Assembly (NCBI RefSeq): GCF_000721075.1 | Contig: NZ_JOEQ01000024.1 | Span: 159,540 to 223,539, forward strand | DNA: 64,000 nucleotides | DNA from: Streptosporangium amethystogenes | Lineage (GTDB): Bacteria; Actinomycetota; Actinomycetes; Streptosporangiales; Streptosporangiaceae | Direction: 5' to 3' | In this document: piece by piece, positions 34,038 through 42,122 of the stretch | Layout of the letters: the number at the start of each line of letters is the position of its first letter | How positions within the stretch are numbered: position 1 is the first letter of the stretch | Program-made: the position numbers and the translations under genes | The notes under the pieces: generated by a model | The model's input: only the letters and a program-made list of their open reading frames with translations | Told to the model about the DNA's origin: nothing | Database searches by the model: none

Positions 34038-34762
34038 GGCTCCCGCAGACGCAGCTCGATGAGGTGTTCCATCGCGTCGAGCACGTGCCGCTCCGCCAGG
34101 AGCCTGGCGTGGTCGTCGTCCCCGCGGTGGATGGCCTCGGCGATGGCGTGGTGCCGCGCCGACGTTCCATCGTCCCCCCCGCGAGCGGACCAGAGCAATG
34201 GTCCGATGTCAGCCTGTAACCTGATCTCTTCCTGAGTGAGTCGTGCCGACTGGGAGGCCGCGGCCACCTCGATGTGGAAGCGTCCGTGCAGCCTGCGCAG
34301 CTGGGCCTGGTCACGGGAGGCGGCCATCTCCTGCAGCGTACGGCGGAGCGGCGCGATGTCCTCCGGCAGTGCCCGCTGCGCGGCCAGCCTCGCGGCGGCC
34401 CCGGCGATGGCCGCGTAGTGGTCGCCCAGGTCGCGGAGCTCCTCAGCGGTGAAGGCGCACAGTCGGTCGAGTGCCTGGGGAGCCTCGCGCGGGGCCCGCA
34501 CGAAGCTACCGCCTCCGCGCCCCCGCCGCGTCTCGACCATGCCCTGCTGACGCAGGGCCATCAGGGCCTCCCGCAGCGTGACCGTGGACACGCCCAGCTG
34601 GGCGGCGAGCTCCGCCTCGCTGGGCAGCTGCTCGCCATCGGCCACCAGGCCGAGCACTATGGCGTCGGTGAGCCGCCTGACCACGGCGTCGACCCGCGCG
34701 GTGCTGTCGACCGGCGCGAACGCGGCCAGCCGGGCACCACCGGAGATGTCTGCCGTGCTCAT
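34034..34762 (-). CDS. GntR-family (FadR-like) transcriptional regulator
   Basis: DNA-binding regulator, 242 residues from ATG 34762 with GAGGGAGGGCGG upstream. The winged-helix domain (about 25-95) contains GEQLPSEAELAAQLGVSTVT and the wing RRGRGGGSFV. The C-terminal alpha-helical FadR-like (FCD) domain spans about 110-235 with conserved acidic and His positions (GRFHIEVAAAS, SARHHAIAEAI) that often bind metal and a small carboxylate or amine. It is divergent from potA; a palindrome over the potA -10 box is the obvious operator. It is coupled to the Cache gene downstream. Confidence 0.9.
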   Translation of the reverse strand: MSTADISGGARLAAFAPVDSTARVDAVVRRLTDAIVLGLVADGEQLPSEAELAAQLGVSTVTLREALMALRQQGMVETRRGRGGGSFVRAPREAPQALDRLCAFTAEELRDLGDHYAAIAGAAARLAAQRALPEDIAPLRRTLQEMAASRDQAQLRRLHGRFHIEVAAASQSARLTQEEIRLQADIGPLLWSARGGDDGTSARHHAIAEAIHRGDDDHARLLAERHVLDAMEHLIELRLREP

Positions 34763-34841
34763 CCGCCCTCCCTCGCCTTCGACGGTCAACCAGTCTCCCA
34801 CCTGGGGTCCCGTCCGAGGTCTCCCCGGGTGCCGCCCGCAC

Positions 34842-34874
34842 GCGGCCGGCACGTGGCCGGCACGTGGCCGGCAC
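34842..34874. repeat. three tandem 11-bp units in the gntR-potA divergent region
   Basis: GCGGCCGGCAC (34842-34852) is followed by two copies of GTGGCCGGCAC (34853-34863 and 34864-34874). One 11-bp period is about one helical turn, so proteins bound to the units would line up on one face of the DNA. The units contain CACGTG at their joints. Their role is unknown. Confidence 0.8.
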
Positions 34875-34941
34875 TGCCGCGAGGATCTCACTTCGCCTCC
34901 CCCGGCGGTGATGTCCGAACGGCTCTTGCCAGCAAACATCT

Positions 34942-34954
34942 AACATCATATGTT
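34942..34954. promoter_or_regulatory. palindromic operator overlapping the potA -10 box
   Basis: AACATCATATGTT is an inverted repeat of AACAT around CAT. Its right half includes TATGTT (34949-34954), which fits the TANNNT -10 pattern and ends seven bases before ATG 34962. A repressor bound here would block RNA polymerase; the divergent GntR protein is the likely ligand. Confidence 0.55.
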
Positions 34955-34961
34955 TTCGGTC

Positions 34962-35990
34962 ATGTCAGACCCAGCGGTGAGGTTGACCGGCCTCCGCAAG
35001 AGCTTCGGGGCCGTGGACGCGGTCACCGGCGTCGACCTCGACATCGCCGACGGCGAGTTCTTCGCCATGCTCGGCCCCTCGGGCTCGGGCAAGACGACGG
35101 TGCTGCGGATGATCGCCGGCTTCGAGACGCCCAGCGCGGGCACCGTCGAGCTCGGCGGGGTCGATGTCACCCGGCTCGCCCCCTTCGAGCGCGACGTCAA
35201 CACGGTCTTCCAGGACTACGCACTGTTTCCGCACATGAACGTGGCGGACAACGTGGAGTACGGCCTGCGGGTCAGGCGGGTCCCCCGGGCCGAGCGGCGC
35301 GAGCGCGCACTGGCCGCGCTGGCCTCGGTCCGGCTGGAGGGCATGGAGCGGCGCAGGCCCAGCCAGCTCTCCGGCGGCCAGCGCCAGCGGGTCGCCCTGG
35401 CCCGCGCCCTGGTCAACCGCCCCCGGGTGCTGCTGCTCGACGAGCCGCTCGGCGCTCTGGACCTCAAGCTCCGCGAGGAGATGCAGGTCGAGCTCAAGTC
35501 GATCCAGCGCGAGGTCGGCATCACCTTCCTGTTCGTCACCCACGACCAGGAGGAGGCGCTGACCATGAGCGACCGGGTGGCGGTGTTCGACCGGGGACAG
35601 ATCGAGCAGGTCGGCACCCCGGCCGAGGTCTACGAGAGGCCCGCGAGCACGTTCGTCGCGGGGTTCGTCGGCACCTCCAACCTGATCTCCGGCGAGGCCG
35701 CGCAGGCGGTGCTCGGCCGGGAGGGCACGTTCAGCGTGCGCCCGGAGAAGCTGCGCCTCGCCGGCCTCGACGAGACGGTCGACGGCACCGAGCACAGCGC
35801 GACGGGCACCGTCGCCGAGGTCGTCTACGCGGGCCCGGCCACCCGGTTCGTGGTCGAGCTCGACGCGGGCGGACGGCTCATCGCCCTCCAGCAGAACCTG
35901 CAGGTCTCGTCAATGGACGTGATGGGCCTGCGTGGCACCAGGGTCCGGCTCGTCTGGCACCGCCGGCACGAGTTCGCGATCGTCCCGTAA
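34962..35990 (+). CDS. potA: polyamine-type ABC transporter ATP-binding protein PotA
   Basis: Cytoplasmic ATPase of a spermidine/putrescine-type importer, 342 residues. ATG 34962 (MSDPAVRL) is preferred over ATG 34950, which lies inside the operator; neither has a Shine-Dalgarno sequence and a -10 box stands seven bases upstream, so the mRNA is probably leaderless. Walker A is GPSGSGKTT, the signature LSGGQRQRVALARAL and Walker B VLLLDEPLGALD. The C-terminal TOBE domain (from about residue 235) includes SVRPEKLRL. It heads the rightward potA-potD-potB-potC unit. Confidence 0.93.
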   Translation: MSDPAVRLTGLRKSFGAVDAVTGVDLDIADGEFFAMLGPSGSGKTTVLRMIAGFETPSAGTVELGGVDVTRLAPFERDVNTVFQDYALFPHMNVADNVEYGLRVRRVPRAERRERALAALASVRLEGMERRRPSQLSGGQRQRVALARALVNRPRVLLLDEPLGALDLKLREEMQVELKSIQREVGITFLFVTHDQEEALTMSDRVAVFDRGQIEQVGTPAEVYERPASTFVAGFVGTSNLISGEAAQAVLGREGTFSVRPEKLRLAGLDETVDGTEHSATGTVAEVVYAGPATRFVVELDAGGRLIALQQNLQVSSMDVMGLRGTRVRLVWHRRHEFAIVP

Positions 35991-36006
35991 GAAAGGTCGT
36001 CATCCC

Positions 36007-37230
36007 ATGCGGTCCACCCCCTGGATTGTCATCAGGCACGGCGCGGTCGTTCTCTCCGCGCTCGCCCTGGCCACCGTCACCGCCTGCGGCACCGGTCCCG
36101 CGCCCGGGGTCTCCGCCGTCCCCGGCCAGACCGGCTTCACCCCGCCCAAGATCGAGGCGCCGACGTCCCTGGGTCCGGGGGAGGGGCAGGTCAACCTGGT
36201 CAACTGGGCCGGGTACGTCGAGGACGGGAGCAACGACCCCAAGATCGACTGGGTCACCCCGTTCGAGAAGGCCACCGGCTGCCAGGTCAACTCCAAGACC
36301 GCCGGTACCTCCGACGAGATGGTCAACCTCATGAAGACCGGCGAGTACGATGCGGTCTCCGCCTCGGGGGACGCCTCGCTGCGGCTGATCGCCGGCGGGA
36401 CCGTCGCCCCGGTCAACACCGCCCTGATCCCGAACTACGCCGACGTCTTCGCCGGCCTGAAGGACAAGGCGTGGAACTCGGCCGGCGGGGCCGCCTACGG
36501 CGTGCCGCACGGGCGCGGGGCCAACCTGCTCATGTGGCGCACCGACAAGGTCAAGCCCGCACCCGACTCCTGGAGCGCGGTGTTCGACCCGGCCTCGCCG
36601 TACGCGGGGAAGATCACCGCGTACGACTCCCCGATCTACATCGCGGACGCGGCGCTGTACCTGATGGCGACCAGGCCCGAATTCGGCATCAAGAACCCGT
36701 ACTCCCTGGACGAGGGGCAACTCCAGGCCTCGGTCGATCTGCTCAAGCAGCAGCGGAAGATCGTCGGCGAGTACTGGTCCGACTACACCAAGGAGGTCCA
36801 GGCCTTCAAGAGCGGTGACTCCGTGCTGGGCACCACCTGGCAGGTCATCGCCAATGTGGCCCTGGCCGACAAGGCACCGGTCGAGGTGACGCTGCCCAAG
36901 GAGGGGGCCACCGGCTGGTCGGACACCTGGATGGTCGCCACCGCCGCCAAGAACCCGAACTGCGCCTACAGGTGGCTCGACTGGATCATCTCGCCCCAGG
37001 CCAACGCCCAGGTCGCCGAGTATTTCGGGGAGGCGCCCTCGAACGCGAAGTCCTGCGAGCTGACCGCCGACCCGAAGCACTGCGACACCTTCCACGCGAC
37101 CGACGAGGACTACTACTCGAAGGTCTGGTACTGGACCACCCCCATCGCCCAGTGCCTGGACGGGCGCACCGACATCACCTGCAAGGACTACTCCGAGTGG
37201 ACCAGGGCCTGGACCGAGATCAAGGGCTGA
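36007..37230 (+). CDS. potD: polyamine-type ABC transporter substrate-binding lipoprotein PotD
   Basis: Extracellular binding lipoprotein of the PotD/PotF type, 407 residues from ATG 36007 with AAGAAAGG upstream. The signal ends in TVTAC (Cys27). The PotD fold shows in VNLVNWAGYVED, the first strand and loop of the family, and in GEYDAVSASGDASLRLIAGG and GVPHGRGANLLMWRTDKV. Paired Cys residues occur near the C-terminus (CELTADPKHC and CLDGRTDITC). Polyamine specificity is inferred from the family; related proteins carry other amines or spermidine conjugates. A 26-bp palindrome separates it from potB. Confidence 0.9.
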   Translation: MRSTPWIVIRHGAVVLSALALATVTACGTGPAPGVSAVPGQTGFTPPKIEAPTSLGPGEGQVNLVNWAGYVEDGSNDPKIDWVTPFEKATGCQVNSKTAGTSDEMVNLMKTGEYDAVSASGDASLRLIAGGTVAPVNTALIPNYADVFAGLKDKAWNSAGGAAYGVPHGRGANLLMWRTDKVKPAPDSWSAVFDPASPYAGKITAYDSPIYIADAALYLMATRPEFGIKNPYSLDEGQLQASVDLLKQQRKIVGEYWSDYTKEVQAFKSGDSVLGTTWQVIANVALADKAPVEVTLPKEGATGWSDTWMVATAAKNPNCAYRWLDWIISPQANAQVAEYFGEAPSNAKSCELTADPKHCDTFHATDEDYYSKVWYWTTPIAQCLDGRTDITCKDYSEWTRAWTEIKG

Positions 37231-37250
37231 GCCCCGCCGGAACCACCGGT

Positions 37251-37276
37251 GCGGCGGGCACCCGGGTGCCCGCCGC
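37251..37276 (+). terminator. palindromic stem-loop between potD and potB
   Basis: A perfect 26-bp palindrome (12-base arms around CG), 20 bases after the potD stop and 54 before the potB start. Like the livK-livH hairpin it lies between the binding-protein and permease genes, where it may protect the potAD mRNA or reduce read-through. Confidence 0.65.
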
Positions 37277-37330
37277 GCCCGCCCCGCGAGAAGGGCCGGA
37301 AGCCCGCCTCGCCCGGAGAGAGGACCGACG

Positions 37331-38206
37331 TTGAACACCGCGGCACCGGCGAGACCCGCACCGCTCCGCACCCCTCGACGCAGACTCGCGGCCTTCCTGC
37401 ACCGGCATGCGGGCGTACGGCTCTCGCTACTGCTGTCGGCCCCCGCGCTCTGGCTCGGCCTCGCCTATCTCGGCGCGCTGGCCGCCCTGTTCGTGACGGC
37501 CTTCTGGAGCACCGACACCTTCACCGGCGACCTGGTCAGGGTGCCGACCTGGGGGAACTTCCAGGACCTGCTCACCGCCGACGTCTACCGCACGATCGCG
37601 CTGCGCTCGGTGGGCGTGGCGGTCGCGGTGACGCTGATCGACCTGCTGATCGCCTTCCCGATGGCGTTCGCGATGGCCAAACTGGCCTCGCCGCGCGCCC
37701 AGCGCTGGTTGGTGATCGCCGTGCTCACCCCGCTCTGGGCCTCCTATCTGGTCAAGGCGTACGCCTGGCGGGTGATGCTCGGCTCCGAGGGCCTTCTCGG
37801 CTGGGGATACGGGCTGACCGCCACCGTCCTCACCCTGTCCTACCTGTGGTTGCCGTACATGATCCTGCCGATCTACGCGGGGCTGGAGCGGCTGCCGGAC
37901 TCGCTGCTGGAGGCCGCCGGAGACCTCGGGGCGCGTGGCTGGCGGACGTTTCGCACCGTGGTGTGGCCGCTCGCCCTCCCCGCCGTGATCGCGGGCTCGG
38001 TCTTCACGTTCTCGCTGTCGCTCGGCGACTACATCACCGTGAAGATCGTGGGCGGCACCTCGCAGCTGATCGGCAACGTCGTCTACGACAACATCGGCGC
38101 GGCCAACAACCTCCCCTTCGCCGCCGCGGTCGCCACCGTCCCCGTGATGATCATGCTGGTCTACCTCGCCGCGGTCCGCCGCACCGGCGCCCTGGAGAAC
38201 CTGTGA
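37331..38206 (+). CDS. potB: polyamine-type ABC transporter permease PotB
   Basis: Integral membrane permease, 291 residues, probably from TTG 37331 with GAGAGGA upstream. An Ala/Pro/Arg-rich leader (1-30) precedes six or so helices. The ATPase-coupling EAA loop is DSLLEAAGDLGARGWRTFRT, followed by VVWPLALPAVIAGS. The segment ASYLVKAYAWRVMLG is typical of PotB-type rather than PotC-type permeases. It ends in a GTGA overlap with potC, so the two permeases are made together. Confidence 0.92.
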   Translation: MNTAAPARPAPLRTPRRRLAAFLHRHAGVRLSLLLSAPALWLGLAYLGALAALFVTAFWSTDTFTGDLVRVPTWGNFQDLLTADVYRTIALRSVGVAVAVTLIDLLIAFPMAFAMAKLASPRAQRWLVIAVLTPLWASYLVKAYAWRVMLGSEGLLGWGYGLTATVLTLSYLWLPYMILPIYAGLERLPDSLLEAAGDLGARGWRTFRTVVWPLALPAVIAGSVFTFSLSLGDYITVKIVGGTSQLIGNVVYDNIGAANNLPFAAAVATVPVMIMLVYLAAVRRTGALENL

Positions 38207-39012
38207 ACCTGTCCCGTACGGCGCGCACGGCGCTGTGGGCCATGCTGGCCGCCGGGCTCGGCGTCGTCTACGTTCCGCTGCTGATCGTGATGCTCAACTC
38301 CTTCAACACCGACCGGACGTTCGCCTGGCCGCCCAGCGGACTCACCGTGCGGTGGTGGGAGGCGGCGTGGAACTCCACCGGCGTGCGCGACGCGCTGTGG
38401 ACCTCGGTCCAGGCGGGGGCGGGCGCCACGGTGATCGCCCTGGTGCTCGGCACGATGGTGGCCTTCGCGATCCAGCGCTACGACTTCTTCGGCAAGAACG
38501 CGGTCTCACTACTGGTCCTGCTGCCGATCGCGCTGCCCGGCATCGTCACCGGCATCGCGCTCAACAACGCCTTCCGCGCGGTGCTGAGCCCGTTCGGGGT
38601 GAGTCTGGGGCTCTTCACGGTGATCGTCGGGCACGCCACCTTCTGTGTGGTGACCGTCTACAACAACGTGCTGGCCAGGCTGCGGCGTACGGGCATCTCG
38701 CTGGAGGAGGCCTCGGCCGATCTGGGTGCCGACACCTTCACCACGTTCCGGCTGGTCACCTTCCCGATGATGCGCTCGGCGCTGCTCGCGGGCGGGCTGC
38801 TGGCCTTCGCCCTGTCCTTCGACGAGATCATCGTGACCACGTTCACCGCCGGGGCCGGGGTCAGGACCCTGCCTCTGTGGATCTTCGAGAACCTGTTCCG
38901 CCCCAACCAGGCGCCCGTGGTCAATGTGGTCGCCGCGGCTCTCATCGTCGCCTCGGTCGTCCCGATCTATCTCGCCCAGCGCCTGTCGGGCGGTGACGCG
39001 GGAGTCCGCTGA
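38203..39012 (+). CDS. potC: polyamine-type ABC transporter permease PotC
   Basis: Partner permease of PotB, 269 residues. GTG 38203 overlaps the potB stop as GTGA. Family features are LIVMLNSFNTDRTFAWPP in the first periplasmic loop and the EAA loop SLEEASADLGADTFTTFRLV, followed by TFPMMRSALLAGGLLAF and SFDEIIVTTFTAG, the PotC-type binding-site helix. It completes the importer and ends 12 bases before the convergent PPK2 gene with no obvious terminator between them. Confidence 0.93.
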   Translation: MNLSRTARTALWAMLAAGLGVVYVPLLIVMLNSFNTDRTFAWPPSGLTVRWWEAAWNSTGVRDALWTSVQAGAGATVIALVLGTMVAFAIQRYDFFGKNAVSLLVLLPIALPGIVTGIALNNAFRAVLSPFGVSLGLFTVIVGHATFCVVTVYNNVLARLRRTGISLEEASADLGADTFTTFRLVTFPMMRSALLAGGLLAFALSFDEIIVTTFTAGAGVRTLPLWIFENLFRPNQAPVVNVVAAALIVASVVPIYLAQRLSGGDAGVR

Positions 39013-39023
39013 GCGGGGGCGGC

Positions 39024-39971
39024 TCAGCGGGCACGGTCGTCGTCGAGCACGTCGGCGGCGTGGACGACGATCCTGGGGTCGGGGGTGCCGACCACCTCGT
39101 GGTCCTTGTTCTCGTACTCGAAAAGGCTCAGCACGTGGCGCATGGCCTCGACCCTGGCCCGCTTCTTGTCATTGCTCTTGATCACCGTCCACGGCGCCTC
39201 CTCGGTGTCGGTGTGGACGAACATGTCCTCCTTGGCGGCGGTGTACTCCTCCCACTTGTCGAGCGACTTCAGGTCCATCGGCGACAGCTTCCACTGCCGG
39301 ATCGGATCGACCTGGCGGATGACGAACCGGGTGCGCTGCTCGGAACGCGAGACCGAGAACCAGAACTTCACCAGGTGGATGCCGTCGCGGACGAGCATCC
39401 GCTCGAAGTCGGGCGTCTGTTCCAGGAACTCCAGGTACTCCCCGGGAGTGCAGAAGCCCATCACCCGCTCGACCCCGGCGCGGTTGTACCAGGAACGGTC
39501 GAAGAAGACCATCTCTCCGGCGGACGGCAGGTGGTAGACGTAGCGCTGGAAGTACCATTGGGTGCTCTCGCGCTCGCTCGGCTTCTCCAGCGCCACCACG
39601 TTCGCCCCGCGGGGGTTGAGGTGCTCCATGAACCGCTTGATCGTGCCGCCCTTGCCCGCCGCGTCACGCCCCTCGAAGAGGACGACCAGGCGTCCCCCGG
39701 TGTCCTTGATCCAGTACTGGAGCTTGAGCATCTCGATCTGGAGCAGCCGCTTGAGCCGGTCGTACTCGGTCCGGTTCATCCGTTCCCCGTAGGGATACTT
39801 CTCCCGCCAGGTGTCGACGGGGGTGCCGTCCAGACGGATCAGGACGGGGTCGTCGTCGTCATCGTCGTCGACCCGCAGACTGGACAGATCGTCGAGCAGG
39901 CCACCGCGGGCCAGTGCCGAGCGGAGGTCCAGAACAGGAAACCGCCCTTCTGAGGGCTCCGCCTCTACCAT
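39024..39971 (-). CDS. ppk2: PPK2-family polyphosphate kinase
   Basis: Polyphosphate:nucleotide phosphotransferase of the PPK2 family, 315 residues from ATG 39971 (GAAGGGA upstream). Walker A is FEGRDAAGKGGT (99-110) and Walker B FFDRSWYNRAG (156-166); the lid region contains RFVIRQVDPIRQWKLSPMD. One-domain PPK2 proteins phosphorylate nucleoside mono- or diphosphates using polyP, or work in reverse; the class cannot be settled by eye. A run of seven Asp residues (35-41) in the N-terminal extension is unusual and could bind metal. It stands alone, convergent with potC. Confidence 0.92.
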   Translation of the reverse strand: MVEAEPSEGRFPVLDLRSALARGGLLDDLSSLRVDDDDDDDPVLIRLDGTPVDTWREKYPYGERMNRTEYDRLKRLLQIEMLKLQYWIKDTGGRLVVLFEGRDAAGKGGTIKRFMEHLNPRGANVVALEKPSERESTQWYFQRYVYHLPSAGEMVFFDRSWYNRAGVERVMGFCTPGEYLEFLEQTPDFERMLVRDGIHLVKFWFSVSRSEQRTRFVIRQVDPIRQWKLSPMDLKSLDKWEEYTAAKEDMFVHTDTEEAPWTVIKSNDKKRARVEAMRHVLSLFEYENKDHEVVGTPDPRIVVHAADVLDDDRAR

Positions 39972-40304
39972 CGTTCCCTTCCCCTCGGGCGGACACGGAA
40001 TCCGCCCTCGTCCTGCCCTCTACCTCGCTTTGAGCAGGCTAATCATCGGCGGGCGGCCCGGTTTGCACCGCTTCCGCGCGGCGCCGTATAAAACCTACTA
40101 AACAAGTAGGTCTTGACGGAATTATGAACGCGTGCTGAAGTGATGTCATGCGCCCAGAGCTCCGGCCGGCGGTCCGCGGGCACATCGGCCCGCGCCCCCT
40201 CCGCCTCCCCTCGTGTCACCGCTGACCTGCTGACGATTCGCCGGCGACGCCCCCTCGCGCCCGTCCCCCTCCTCCTGGACGAACCAGCCAGAAAGGCCTC
40301 GACC
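39972..40304. promoter_or_regulatory. upstream region of the second amino acid importer, with inverted repeat and promoter
   Basis: 333 bases without a credible gene. ACCTACT (40093-40099) and AGTAGGT (40105-40111) form an inverted repeat around AAACA, placed immediately before TTGACG (40113-40118), a good -35 hexamer; TGAAGT (40136-40141) at 17 bases is a weak -10. A regulator bound at the repeat would touch RNA polymerase. The leader of about 160 bases is Ser/Arg-rich if translated and is probably untranslated. Confidence 0.5.
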
Positions 40305-41333
40305 ATGCCCGTCGAATTCTCAGGCACCGACGGCGGTGACACGCACGGAGCCGCCGCGAAGGCGGCGAAGGCACCGCCCGCTCGGGTGCGCACCCACCGC
40401 GGGTACGGGGGGAACCGGGTGCTGCTCGCCTCCACCTCCCGGACCGCCACCCTCCCGGCGGGCGGAGCACCGGCCGACAGGGGAGACACGAGAGAGACAA
40501 GGACCGGCGAGCCTCCGCCGAAGGTGATCACCACCCGTCACCCCTGGCGGTGGGTGGCGGCCGCGGGCATCGCGGTGCTGCTGGCCATGGCGGCCAGCGC
40601 GCTGATCACCAACCCGGCCTGGGAGTGGGAGGTGGTCGGGGAATACCTGTTCGCCCCCTCCGTGCTGCGGGCCGTCGTCTTCACGCTGGAGCTGACCGCG
40701 CTGGGGATCGTCTTCGGCTTCCTGCTCGGCACCGTCCTGGCGCTCATGCGGCTGTCGGGGAACCCGCTGCTCAACTCGGTCGCCTGGGGCTACATCGCCC
40801 TGTTCCGGTCGGTCCCGCTGATCCTGCAGCTGCTGTTCTGGTACAACCTGGCCCTGCTGTATCCGAGAATCTCCTTCGGCGTGCCGTTCGGCCCGGCGTT
40901 CTTCGACATCGGCACGATGGACCTGATCGGCCCGGTCACCGCCGCCGCGCTCGGCCTCGCCCTGCACCAGGCCGCCTACGCCGCGGAGATCGTCCGGGCG
41001 GGGCTGCTCTCGGTGGACCACGGCCAGCGGGAGGCCGCCGCCGCACTGGGCATCCCCAGGGCCAGGCAGCTGTTCCGGATCATCCTGCCGCAGGCCATGC
41101 GGTCGATCGTGCCGACCGCGGGTAACGAGATCATCGGCCTGGTCAAGGGCACCTCGGTCGTCTACATCATGGCCCTGCCCGAGCTCTTCTACCAGGTACA
41201 GGTCATCTACAACCGCAACGGCCGGGTCATCGCCCTGCTGCTGGTCGCGACCATCTGGTACCTCGTCATGACCTCGGTGATGTCCGTCGCGCAGCACTAC
41301 ATCGAGCGGTACTACGGCAGGGGCCGCGGATGA
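40305..41333 (+). CDS. polar amino acid ABC transporter permease
   Basis: Permease of the HisM/GlnP type. The conserved part begins VITTRHPWRWVAA and has five or so helices, with the coupling loop GQREAAAALGIPRARQLFRI (EAA-like) and PQAMRSIVPTAGNEIIGLVK. ATG 40305 with AAAGG seven bases upstream is my choice; the 80 residues it adds before the first helix are Pro/Ala/Arg-rich and unusual, so initiation at GTG 40419 or near the HPWRW block is possible. A single permease gene implies a homodimeric channel. It ends in an ATGA overlap with the ATPase gene. Confidence 0.85.
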   Translation: MPVEFSGTDGGDTHGAAAKAAKAPPARVRTHRGYGGNRVLLASTSRTATLPAGGAPADRGDTRETRTGEPPPKVITTRHPWRWVAAAGIAVLLAMAASALITNPAWEWEVVGEYLFAPSVLRAVVFTLELTALGIVFGFLLGTVLALMRLSGNPLLNSVAWGYIALFRSVPLILQLLFWYNLALLYPRISFGVPFGPAFFDIGTMDLIGPVTAAALGLALHQAAYAAEIVRAGLLSVDHGQREAAAALGIPRARQLFRIILPQAMRSIVPTAGNEIIGLVKGTSVVYIMALPELFYQVQVIYNRNGRVIALLLVATIWYLVMTSVMSVAQHYIERYYGRGRG

Positions 41334-42094
41334 GCGCCGCGATGGTCGAACTGCGGGGCGTGCACAAGAGTTTCGGGTCGCTTGAGGTGCTGCGCGGGGT
41401 GGACCTGCGGGTCGACCCCGGCGAGGTCACGGTGATCCTGGGCCCGTCGGGGTCGGGCAAGTCGACGCTACTGCGCACCGTCAACCACCTGGAGAAGGTG
41501 GACAGCGGGTCGATCAGCGTCGACGGCGAGCTGGTCGGCTACCGCAGGATCGGCGACCGGCTGCACGAACTGCCCGAGCGCGAGATCCTCCGGCAGCGGA
41601 CCAAGATCGGCTTTGTCTTCCAGAACTTCAACCTCTTCCCGCACCTGACCGTGCACCAGAACGTCACCGAGGCGCCCCTGTCGGCCCAGCGCAGGCCGAA
41701 GGCGGAGGTGAACGCGCTGGCGACCCGGCTGCTTGAGCGCGTCGGGCTCGCCGACAAGGCCCGCTCCTACCCCGGCCGGCTCTCCGGCGGCCAGCAGCAG
41801 CGGGTGGCCATCGCCCGCGCCCTGGCCCTGGAGCCCAAGGTCATCCTCTTCGACGAGCCGACGTCCGCACTGGATCCCGAACTCGTCGGTGAGGTGCTCG
41901 ACACGGTGAAGGACCTCGCCGGGAGCGGCACCACCATGATCGTCGTCACCCACGAGGTCGGCTTCGCCCGCGAGGTCGCCGACACGGTGGTCTTCATGGA
42001 CGAGGGCCGGATCGTCGAGCAGGGTCCCCCCTCCGAGGTGCTGGACGCCCCCCGGCACGAGCGCACCCGCCTTTTCCTCAGCAAAGTCCTCTGA
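41330..42094 (+). CDS. polar amino acid ABC transporter ATP-binding protein
   Basis: Cytoplasmic ATPase of the GlnQ/HisP type, 254 residues. ATG 41330 overlaps the permease stop (ATGA). Walker A is GPSGSGKST, the Q-loop lies in GFVFQNFNLFPHLT, the signature is LSGGQQQRVAIARAL, Walker B VILFDEPTSALDPE and the H-loop VTHEVGFARE. An insertion HELPEREILRQR before the Q-loop is typical of this subfamily. It pairs with the preceding permease and the following binding protein. Confidence 0.95.
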   Translation: MSAAMVELRGVHKSFGSLEVLRGVDLRVDPGEVTVILGPSGSGKSTLLRTVNHLEKVDSGSISVDGELVGYRRIGDRLHELPEREILRQRTKIGFVFQNFNLFPHLTVHQNVTEAPLSAQRRPKAEVNALATRLLERVGLADKARSYPGRLSGGQQQRVAIARALALEPKVILFDEPTSALDPELVGEVLDTVKDLAGSGTTMIVVTHEVGFAREVADTVVFMDEGRIVEQGPPSEVLDAPRHERTRLFLSKVL

Positions 42095-42122
42095 ACCCCG
42101 ATCCACTCATACAAGGACCGAC

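Noticed and set aside
39972..40304. Translation of the importer permease from near 40140
   Set aside because: The added 55 residues are Ser/Arg/Pro-rich, unconserved in character, and overlap the predicted -10 region.
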